This document shows positions 46,839 to 54,303 of a stretch of 64,000 nt of DNA, in pieces. Source of the stretch: Pararobbsia alpina_A (lineage in GTDB: Bacteria; Pseudomonadota; Gammaproteobacteria; Burkholderiales; Burkholderiaceae); contig NZ_OZ221287.1 in assembly GCF_965118125.1 (NCBI RefSeq), forward strand, positions 1-64,000. The letters are read 5' to 3'. The notes below the pieces were generated by a model. The model ran no database searches and was not told where the DNA came from. It worked only from the letters and a program-made list of their open reading frames with translations. Made by a program: the position numbers and the translations under genes. Numbering within the stretch: the stretch's first letter is position 1; each line of letters starts with the position of its first letter.

Positions 46839-47990
46839 TCAATAATTGCCCGGATCGACGAGCACCTTCGTGTAGAACAGCGACGACAATGCCGGCGTGA
46901 TCTGGTCGAGGATCCGGTTGAAGCGCACCGCACTCGAGGTGCCGACATAGACGACGTCGAGCGGTTGCAACGCGAACTGCGTCTGCAACAGCAGCGCATC
47001 GATCTGCGTCATGTCGAGGCGATAGACCACAGGCTTCTGCAGGTTTTCTGCGGCGCCGCGGATCACATAGATCTGCCGCGGATCCGCACCCTTGACGTCG
47101 ATGCTCTGGACGGTGCCGAGCACATCAGCAAGGGTCAGGCCTGCGCGCGGGATCTGCACGATCTGCGGCTTGTTGATTTCGCCGAGTGCGAACACGCGTG
47201 CATCGCTGCGGTCCGGCACGTTGACGACGTCGCCCGCGTGCAGCAGCACGTTTTCGCGCATGCGGCCGTGCTCGAGAATCGATTGAGCGTCGATCGTGAC
47301 GGTCTGGCCGTCGCGCGTCAGATGCACACGCGAGAGGTCGGCATTCGGCGATTCGCCACCCGCACGTGCGATCGCATCGACGAGCGTGAGCGGAACGTCG
47401 GTCACGGCCATCGTGCCCGGGTTCTTCACTTCACCCGTCATCTGGATCCGCTGGCTGCGATACGCGACGACGCGGATATCGACTTGCGGATCGCGCACGT
47501 TCTTCTTGAGCAGGCTCACAAACTTCAGGCGCGCCTCTTCGATGGTGAGACCGCCGATCTTCACGCGGCCCAGCGTCGGGAAGAAGATCGCGCCGTCGGA
47601 ACCGACACGGTGCCCGGTCATATCGGACGGTGCGGAGCCGGCGACTTGCGGGATCGGCGGCGCGCCGGCGGTCGATTCAGGTGCTGTCGACGGCGAAGTC
47701 GTCGACAGCTCGGGGTGGTCCCAGACGGTCACGCCGACGATATCGTCGGCGCCGATCTTGTACTCCCACTTGCTGAGGTCGCTCGGCAGGCTGCTCGCCT
47801 GCTCTTCGCGCACCTTCGCGACCTGCTTCATGATCACGTCCGCCGTGATGATCTGCACGGGGTACGTTTCGGTCGACGGCTTCGCGTCGAGGTCATCCTG
47901 CAGCCGGGACTTGTCGAGCCACGGCCCCGGTGCACACGCGCTCAGCGCAAGCGCCGCGCATGTCACCGTTATCAGCGTTCGAATCAACAT
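46839..47990 (-). CDS. wza: Outer-membrane polysaccharide export lipoprotein, Wza/OPX family
   Basis: A 383-residue lipoprotein. The signal MLIRTLITVTCAALALSAC has the lipobox Cys at 19. The Poly_export domain carries YKIGADDIVGVTVWDHPEL (near 78) and DGAIFFPTLGRVKIGGLTIEEA, followed by SLBB domains (QIMTGEVKNPGTMAV, VFALGEINKPQIV). It forms the outer-membrane channel working with Wzc. The ATG at 47990 gives a normal signal peptide; an upstream extension would precede it with hydrophilic residues. Confidence 0.93.
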   Translation of the reverse strand: MLIRTLITVTCAALALSACAPGPWLDKSRLQDDLDAKPSTETYPVQIITADVIMKQVAKVREEQASSLPSDLSKWEYKIGADDIVGVTVWDHPELSTTSPSTAPESTAGAPPIPQVAGSAPSDMTGHRVGSDGAIFFPTLGRVKIGGLTIEEARLKFVSLLKKNVRDPQVDIRVVAYRSQRIQMTGEVKNPGTMAVTDVPLTLVDAIARAGGESPNADLSRVHLTRDGQTVTIDAQSILEHGRMRENVLLHAGDVVNVPDRSDARVFALGEINKPQIVQIPRAGLTLADVLGTVQSIDVKGADPRQIYVIRGAAENLQKPVVYRLDMTQIDALLLQTQFALQPLDVVYVGTSSAVRFNRILDQITPALSSLFYTKVLVDPGNY

Positions 47991-48359
47991 GATCTGTCCG
48001 TCCTGATCCTGGTCTTTATGGTTGTTTGAATGGAGCACGTGGACCCCTGCGCCCCCCCGACTCTGGGCCGCCCCTGCCTTGTTCTGCGACTGCTTTGTTC
48101 GACTGCTTTGTGCGACTCGCTGCTACGTCCCCGGCTTTGTTGACGTCTGGTGTGTCTGTTGTGACTGCGTCCTTGCCGGTCTTGCTTGTTCTTCCCGAGC
48201 TACCGTCCACCGCTACGCGTGCTGCTCGACGATTCCTGCACTGCGACGGCGTCCTGTGTGTCCCCGCGAAGCCAGCTTTCCCTGTGCTGCCTATCCCTTC
48301 CGTGACGCCGCGATGTGACGCCGCGATGTGACGCCGTGAAGCGACGTCGCTATGCATCG
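47991..48359. other. Long intergenic region between the GT2 gene and wza
   Basis: 369 bp inside an otherwise compact operon. It contains three direct 13-bp repeats at 48302-48340 and T/C-rich low-complexity sequence. No gene is supported. An internal promoter for wza-wzc-wzy is plausible. Confidence 0.4.
48302..48340. repeat. Three direct 13-bp repeats upstream of wza
   Basis: Two identical copies of GTGACGCCGCGAT followed by GTGACGCCGTGAA, head to tail. They resemble iterated binding sites for a regulator; 312 bp upstream of the wza start. Confidence 0.7.
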
Positions 48360-49325
48360 TCACGCGTGGTGCGCTGCCGGTCCCCGTCCACCCCGGCTGT
48401 TCGCGTCGCGAAAGACTGCCCACGTCGCGCGCGCACTGATCCATGCCTTGTAAAACGACTGCCCCCAGCCGCGTCCCTGCAAGCCCAGCAGCGTCGCGCG
48501 CGCGAGGCCCGGGTCCGCGCTCGTGCCCACGAGGCTGTAATACGCCACGAAGGCCACGCGTCCGGCCGTGCTCAGATGCTCGCGCACGACGAACCGGTAG
48601 TTGTAGGCCGCGTTGAAATATGCGGTCTCGTTGAGCACGAAGCGCTGATCGTCGTCACCCCGTGTCGCGGGGTAGTGATCGACGCGCACCGCCGGGTCGT
48701 ACAGCAACTTCCAGTTGCGCCTGCGCACGGCCAGCGAAAACGCGAGATCGTTATGCACCTGCGCACCCGCGCCGCGCAGGCGCGTATCGAAACGCAGGCC
48801 CTCGATCGCATCGCGCCGCCAGGCCATGTTCACGCCCTTCAGAATCTGCACTTCTCTCGGTGCGCCGCTGCCGAGGTGGTGGTTGCCGATCGTGCGGCCA
48901 TACCAGCTCATCAGGCCCACCTTGTTCACGTCGCCGGTCAGCAAGGCGCCGCGTTCATGGACGAAATCGCGTCCGCCGACACCGCCGAGCTGCGGATCGC
49001 GCATGAAGTGCGCGCGGATCCGTTCGACCCAGTCCGCATGCGGAGCGGCGTCGTCGTCGGTGATCAGAATCAGTTCGTTGCTTGCCTCGCGCAGGCCGCA
49101 GTTGTTCGCCGCCACCTGGCCCGGCTCACCGACCCAGGCCACACGCAGTCCGCGCACGACCTTGACGGCGATCCAGCGATCGAGCGCCGCCACGGTCGGT
49201 GCGTCTTCACGCCGGGCGATCACAATCACTTCGTCGGCAGGACACGTTTGAGCGCTGAGCGCTGCGAGGCAGCGTTCGAGGTCGTCGGGTCGACGAAAGG
49301 TCGGCACGAGCACCGAGGTCTTCAT
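48360..49325 (-). CDS. Glycosyltransferase family 2
   Basis: A 321-residue GT-A enzyme. SVLVPTFRRPDDLERCLAAL at the N-terminus and ELILITDDDAAPHADWV (near 84-100, with the DDD metal site) define GT2. ILKGVNMAWRRDAIEGLRFD (near 162) and a VHNDLAFSLAVRR segment are the acceptor side. It is the second gene of the main unit after the initiating sugar-phosphate transferase, so it may add the second sugar. Confidence 0.88.
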   Translation of the reverse strand: MKTSVLVPTFRRPDDLERCLAALSAQTCPADEVIVIARREDAPTVAALDRWIAVKVVRGLRVAWVGEPGQVAANNCGLREASNELILITDDDAAPHADWVERIRAHFMRDPQLGGVGGRDFVHERGALLTGDVNKVGLMSWYGRTIGNHHLGSGAPREVQILKGVNMAWRRDAIEGLRFDTRLRGAGAQVHNDLAFSLAVRRRNWKLLYDPAVRVDHYPATRGDDDQRFVLNETAYFNAAYNYRFVVREHLSTAGRVAFVAYYSLVGTSADPGLARATLLGLQGRGWGQSFYKAWISARATWAVFRDANSRGGRGPAAHHA

Positions 49326-49586
49326 CCACTATCTCCGTCGGTGCCCGCTGTTCCCGGAAGGGGGTGCGGATCAATCAGCCTTGTGGCGCGACATCGCATT
49401 GCGATGACGGTCTATTCGTAAGGTTGGCCCCGTCGTCTGAAGCGCGCCGCCCCTTGCAGGGCGCGCCATCGACGGCTGTTATCCGCACAGTCGTGCACCG
49501 TAGTTCATACAATGGGGCAACGTCGAATGGGTGTCGGTTCGGTCGCGTACCAAAGCGTTGCCGCGTGCGCAACGCCCATCCGGTAA

Positions 49587-51002
49587 TCAATACGCGTTGC
49601 GACCGACAAAACCCTTGAGCATCGTGATCAGGACGATCTTGATGTCGAACCAGAACGACCAGTTCTGGATATAGAACAAGTCGAACTTCACGCGCGCTTC
49701 CATCTTCTCGACGCGCGAGGTTTCGCCGCGATAGCCGTTGACCTGTGCCCAGCCCGTGATGCCGGGTTTGATGCGGTAACGGTACATGTAGCCGTCGACG
49801 AGGTTCTTGTAGAGGTCGTCGTGCTCGATCGCATGCGGGCGCGGACCGACCACCGACATCTGACCCAGCAGCACGTTGATGAACTGCGGCAGCTCGTCGA
49901 GGCTCGTGCGGCGCAGGAATGCACCGACGCGCGTGATGCGCTTGTCGTGGCGACCTGCCTGCGTGAGGTGCCCGGAGGTTTCCTGATGCACGCGCATCGT
50001 GCGGAACTTGAGAATCTCGAACTGGTTGCCGTCGATGCCTTTACGGCGCTGACGGAACAGCACGGGACCCGGCGACGACACCTTGACGGCGATCGCGATG
50101 GCGAGCAGCACAGGCGTCAACGCGATCAGCACGGCGAGCGCAAACAAGCGATCGAACACGCGCTTGGGCCACATTTCGATTTCGCTGACCGGCGCGGCTG
50201 CGAGATTGATCGTCGGCATGCCCATGATCTCGACGAGCGAGTGACCGTACAGCGACAGGCTGCGCGTGTCGGGCATGAAACGCAGGTTGACGAAATCGTT
50301 GCGGAACTCGCGCATAAAGCGCAGCAGCAGGCGTTCGTTCGACATCGGCACGGCAAGCCAGATCTCATCGATATGGGCTTCGCGGACCTTGTTCACGAGA
50401 CGATTGAATTCATGGAACACGGGCACGCCACCGAGCGTGGTCGTCTCGCTGCGCGGCAGGTCGACGAGCGTTTCGTCGTCTTCCGGTTCATAGACCATGG
50501 CGGGCTGGAAACCGGCCTGCGGCTTGTCGTGCAGATGGCTGACGATCGTGCGGCTATGGCTCTCCGAGCCGACCACCGCGACACGCTTCTGGTTCAGCCC
50601 GGTACGGCGAACGCGACGAAGCATGTGATGCACGAGCAGCTTGGCGGCAACGAGACCGACCAGTGCGAACACGGTGGTCGTGCCGAACCACAGCCGCGAA
50701 ATATCGGTACGGTGCAACGAGAACAGCAGCATCAAGGCGACGCCCGTCGTCACGATCCACGCGCCGACGATACGCCAGGCGAGCGCGGACAACGACTTGC
50801 CGCGCCACGACTGGTAGACGCCGCAACCGGGGAAAATCACGAGTACGAGCGCGCAGTCGAACGCGATAAAGAGCGTGTCGGCGTCGCTCCAGGCGAGCAC
50901 GCCGTCGGCGCCGAAATCGACGCCGAAGCGTAGCCAGTGAGCGAAGATCGCCGACACAGCGACGATCAGCACGTCGCTCGCGCGCGCAGTCAGTCCAAAC
51001 AT
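49587..51002 (-). CDS. Undecaprenyl-phosphate sugar-1-phosphate transferase (WcaJ/BceB-like)
   Basis: A 471-residue initiating enzyme. Four N-terminal helices are followed by a CoA-binding-like Rossmann region (KRVAVVGSESHSRTIVSHL, near 140) and a membrane re-entrant helix with the catalytic C-terminal domain: KRVFDRLFALAVLIALTPVLL, FRQRRKGIDGNQFEILKFRTM, RRTSLDELPQFINVLLGQMSVVGPRPH. The motifs DELPQ and VGPRP are diagnostic. It loads a hexose-1-phosphate (probably glucose) on undecaprenyl phosphate. The ATG at 51002 has AAGGA six bases upstream. Confidence 0.92.
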   Translation of the reverse strand: MFGLTARASDVLIVAVSAIFAHWLRFGVDFGADGVLAWSDADTLFIAFDCALVLVIFPGCGVYQSWRGKSLSALAWRIVGAWIVTTGVALMLLFSLHRTDISRLWFGTTTVFALVGLVAAKLLVHHMLRRVRRTGLNQKRVAVVGSESHSRTIVSHLHDKPQAGFQPAMVYEPEDDETLVDLPRSETTTLGGVPVFHEFNRLVNKVREAHIDEIWLAVPMSNERLLLRFMREFRNDFVNLRFMPDTRSLSLYGHSLVEIMGMPTINLAAAPVSEIEMWPKRVFDRLFALAVLIALTPVLLAIAIAVKVSSPGPVLFRQRRKGIDGNQFEILKFRTMRVHQETSGHLTQAGRHDKRITRVGAFLRRTSLDELPQFINVLLGQMSVVGPRPHAIEHDDLYKNLVDGYMYRYRIKPGITGWAQVNGYRGETSRVEKMEARVKFDLFYIQNWSFWFDIKIVLITMLKGFVGRNAY

Positions 51003-51081
51003 GGCAAGTCCTTCATGCAGATGGTTGCGCAAAGCCCTGCGCGCACAGTGTGCGTCGCGAGACCCGGCTTGGCCGAAGGCC

Positions 51082-51816
51082 TTAGTTCATGTATTGCGGA
51101 CGTTCGTAGCGCGGCAGCAGACGGTCGAATTCACGCTTGACGATGCCGTAGCATTCGCAAGCCTTTTCTTCGAGCCCTGAACGGTCGAGCACCGTGATAT
51201 GACCGCGGCTGTGATGGATCAAGCCCGCTTCCTGCAGCTTGCCCGCCGCTTCGGTCACCCCTTCGCGACGCACGCCAAGCATGTTGGCGATGGTCTCCTG
51301 CGTCACCGTAAGTTCGTTTGTCGACAGACGGTCCACAGCGAGCAGCAGCCAACGGCAGAGCTGGCGAGCCAGCGCGTGGTGGCGGTTGCATGCGGCGGTC
51401 TGTGCGATCTGTGTCATCAACGCTTGCATATACAGCAGCATGAGCCGATGCATGAACGGCGACTGCGTGAAATGCTGCTTGAATGCGTGTGCGCTGATCT
51501 TGTAGGCGAAACCGGCGCTGTGCACTTGTGCACGGCTCGGCATCGTTTCCCCGCCCGTGACCACGGGCACCCCGATCACCCCTTCATTGCCCACGGCCGC
51601 GATTTCGACGGATCCGCCGTTTTCCATCGTGTACATCAACGAGACGATGGCCGTCGTCGGGAAGTACAGGTTGGTGATCTTCTCACCGTGGTCCGAGAGG
51701 ACCTGACCGCGCTGAAGCTTCACGATCTCGAGCTGGTGAGCGAACTTTTGCCATTCTTCTGTGGGTAAAGCTGCGAGAAGGTGGTTCTCGCGCACATCGC
51801 CTCGTAGTTGGATCAT
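51082..51816 (-). CDS. Crp/Fnr-family transcriptional regulator
   Basis: A 244-residue regulator. An N-terminal cyclic-nucleotide-binding fold (LQRGQVLSDHGEKITNLYFPTTAIVSL) lacks the cAMP-contact Arg-Ser pair in an obvious form. It is followed by a dimer helix and a winged helix (LTVTQETIANMLGVRREGVTEAAGKLQEAGLI). No N-terminal Fe-S cysteines are seen. It reads in the same direction as the exopolysaccharide operon and lies 79 bp upstream of its first enzyme gene, so it is a likely regulator of the locus. The ligand is unknown. Confidence 0.88.
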   Translation of the reverse strand: MIQLRGDVRENHLLAALPTEEWQKFAHQLEIVKLQRGQVLSDHGEKITNLYFPTTAIVSLMYTMENGGSVEIAAVGNEGVIGVPVVTGGETMPSRAQVHSAGFAYKISAHAFKQHFTQSPFMHRLMLLYMQALMTQIAQTAACNRHHALARQLCRWLLLAVDRLSTNELTVTQETIANMLGVRREGVTEAAGKLQEAGLIHHSRGHITVLDRSGLEEKACECYGIVKREFDRLLPRYERPQYMN

Positions 51817-52491
51817 TGCAGTTCCCGAATTGGCCGTTGATGTATTAAGGCCGGTGACGCTGCTGCTCTTTGGCGCAGTCTTAACCGGTCGCGTTGTGCC
51901 AACCCTTTAGCGATTCCCATGCCAAGAGGCGTGAAACGCTGTGTTTACGGGGGGCCGCTGCCCCGCAGCAAGATCGCGGAGAACGCAATCAGGAAAAACG
52001 TTTCAAAAGTGAATCGCAAAGCCTGCTTACGACTCTGAAGCGCTTCAGCGACGTTTCTGGTGATTCACGGCCGCAAGACGGGCAAGCACAGAAGCCGCGC
52101 GATGACAATCGCGAGCAATGTGCGCCAAGCCCTTGTCCGCAAAGGCGTTTTATATTCGGTGATAAACGGGAAGGTAGGTCGCGTGCCGCGAAAGCGCGTT
52201 CGAAACCGGCGTGAAAAACGATGCAAATTTGTTCACGCGGGGCTGAGTGAACGACTTAATCGTTCTATATGTGCGCTGACACACACTCATCGAAACGTAT
52301 GGCCTGCAGGTACAGATTGAGGCTTGCCCGGTGCTGGCGATCGCATTTTTAGCGTGATACGCGGCTGTTTAGTCGCGCGCATTTTGGACGAGTGTCCAGT
52401 GTGCCGGGCGCGTCTCATTCGTGCGACACGCCCGGCCGGTCAGGGTAAACAGGCAGAGGCCACGCGAAGCCTCGCCTGGTCAGCGCTCCGG
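51817..52491. other. Intergenic region between the carrier-protein operon and the crp-like gene
   Basis: 675 bp without a supportable gene. It holds a stem GCCGGGCG/CGCCCGGC (52403-52436) about 55 bp beyond the end of the carrier-protein operon, a possible weak terminator. A GAACGA/TCGTTC hairpin lies at about 52249-52265. Promoter(s) for the regulator gene are expected near 51820-51900. Confidence 0.4.
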
Positions 52492-54303
52492 CTACAGTGC
52501 GAACTTGGCCCGGTCACCCGACGCCCACTCGCCGACTCCGGTGCCGGTCTGTTGGGCGGCGCCGTCAAATTCACTGAAGAACTGTTCGGCGTAAGCAAAC
52601 ACTTTGTCGCGGGCCGTGTGTGCGACTAGCGAGTGGTCGAGCTTGTCGATCCGCGCGACCTGGATATGGCCGTACCGGTTCAGGCGTCGGCCGCCCTGTC
52701 CAAAATACGTGCTCAGTTCTTCGAGCCCGCGATTGAACGTGCCGTACACGAGCCGGACCTCGACGCCCTTTCTGTTCAGATGTGAAACAAGGGCCTGCGC
52801 GCGGCCGGTGGTGCCGAACTCGACACGCGAAATATCGTGAGCAAGGTTAGCAGCGGCGATCGCGCCACGACGGGCCAGTCGCCGGCTGATGGTCTTGAGC
52901 TTCGCGCGCACGTGGCTGCGCCCGCGCAACACGTTGAGCCATTTGTCGAGCCGGCGCGCCGAACGCATATAGAGCTGCATCGACTGGCCCTGCTTTTTCA
53001 TGGCCTGCTCGAGGGTCTCGTTGTCGGCCCAGATAAAGCGTTGCGTGTTGACGGCGACCACGCCGTCGACATGCGGCGACATCGCCGCGGCGTGCAGGCT
53101 CAGGTAGGCACCCGAGCAGACACCGAACAGCGCGATGCTCGGATAGCCGCGCGCCGCGAGCCACGCCGTGGCCTGACACACATCGCCGATCGCACGCGCG
53201 CTATAGAGAGGCGACTTGCTGTCGACCCAGCCCGACGACGGCGTCTCGCCGATGCCGCTGATGTCGAGCCGCACGGACGCCACACCCTGGGCGGCGAGGC
53301 GGCGCGCGAACACGACTGCGAGACGTCCGTCACCGGTATGGACGTTGGCGCCGGTGTTGACGATCACGACCAGCGGGCCATGACGCGCCACCGAAACCGG
53401 CTCGCACAACACACCGAACAGCTCGCGCTCGGGCGTGCCGTCGACACCGTCGATGCGCAGCGGCGTCTCGCGCGCGTCCCCGGCGAAGATTCGCGCGGGC
53501 AACGACTCGATGCGTGCCGCCCCATGACGCTCCGGCATACCTTGCTGAAGCCACAACACGAGGTAATCGAACGCCTGTTGGGGATCCTTGCTGTAGATCG
53601 ACTCGATCATCAGGTCGGCGTATTCGGGGAACGGTCGCAGCTCGACGTCGACGCCGAGTTCGACATAGCGTGCGGCAAGGCGCTCGCCTTCGCGTCCGAA
53701 CGGATCGAAGATCAGGGCGCGCGGCGCGGGCTTTGCGCTGGTGCCGTTGAGGCTGATCGCGTGAATATGGTCGAGGGTCTCGCGATGCAGGCGGTAGCCG
53801 AGCGCGTCCTGGAACGCCTCGCCCGAGCCGGGCTCGTCGTCGACATCGACTTCGGCGCGCCAGTTCTTGTGCAGCACCTTGAGTTCGCGCAGGAAGGTGC
53901 GGCCCGACACGGCGGGGGCCAGCAGCACGATCCCGGCAAGCTCCTCTTCACCTTGCAGCAGCTGACTCGCCATTGCTGCGAGCGTTGCCCCGAAACGCAT
54001 GCCGACGATCACCACGTCTTTCACGCCCGTGGTTTCTCGCAGCTTGCGCGTGGCGGCGACGATATTGCCGATCCACATTTCGAGCCGCGCGGGGTCGTCT
54101 TCCGATCCCGACGAGTCGCCCGTGCCGTGGTAATCGAAGCGCAGCGCGGGCATGCCGCTGCGCGCGAGTTGATTGGCGAGCCGGCGCATCGACTTGTGCG
54201 TCCACATGGCTTCATGCCCGAGCGCCGGGCAGAGAACCACGCCGCGCGTACCCGGCGCGTCGTGCAGCCAACCGAGACAACCATCAAAGACGATCGGATT
54301 CAT
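52492..54303 (-). CDS. Tandem two-domain alpha/beta hydrolase with atypical nucleophile elbows
   Basis: A 603-residue protein made of two alpha/beta hydrolase domains. The first (about 1-260) has the elbow GMRFG (101-105), with Arg where Ser is expected. The second (about 290-590) has GVCSG (394-398), with Cys396 at the nucleophile position as in dienelactone hydrolases. RFDYHGTGDSSG in domain 1 and RLDISGIGETPSSG in domain 2 are the usual oxyanion-side loops. It resembles hydrolases associated with exosortase/polysaccharide loci. Its ATG shares one base with the stop of the GH2 gene. It is the last gene of the six-gene unit. It could release or transfer a carrier-bound acyl group (inference). 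Confidence 0.8.
   Translation of the reverse strand: MNPIVFDGCLGWLHDAPGTRGVVLCPALGHEAMWTHKSMRRLANQLARSGMPALRFDYHGTGDSSGSEDDPARLEMWIGNIVAATRKLRETTGVKDVVIVGMRFGATLAAMASQLLQGEEELAGIVLLAPAVSGRTFLRELKVLHKNWRAEVDVDDEPGSGEAFQDALGYRLHRETLDHIHAISLNGTSAKPAPRALIFDPFGREGERLAARYVELGVDVELRPFPEYADLMIESIYSKDPQQAFDYLVLWLQQGMPERHGAARIESLPARIFAGDARETPLRIDGVDGTPERELFGVLCEPVSVARHGPLVVIVNTGANVHTGDGRLAVVFARRLAAQGVASVRLDISGIGETPSSGWVDSKSPLYSARAIGDVCQATAWLAARGYPSIALFGVCSGAYLSLHAAAMSPHVDGVVAVNTQRFIWADNETLEQAMKKQGQSMQLYMRSARRLDKWLNVLRGRSHVRAKLKTISRRLARRGAIAAANLAHDISRVEFGTTGRAQALVSHLNRKGVEVRLVYGTFNRGLEELSTYFGQGGRRLNRYGHIQVARIDKLDHSLVAHTARDKVFAYAEQFFSEFDGAAQQTGTGVGEWASGDRAKFAL

Noticed and set aside
31478..51002. Cepacian (bce) biosynthesis cluster
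   Set aside because: No bceA, bceC or phosphatase gene, and the gene order and glycosyltransferase set differ; only the general Wzx/Wzy components are shared.
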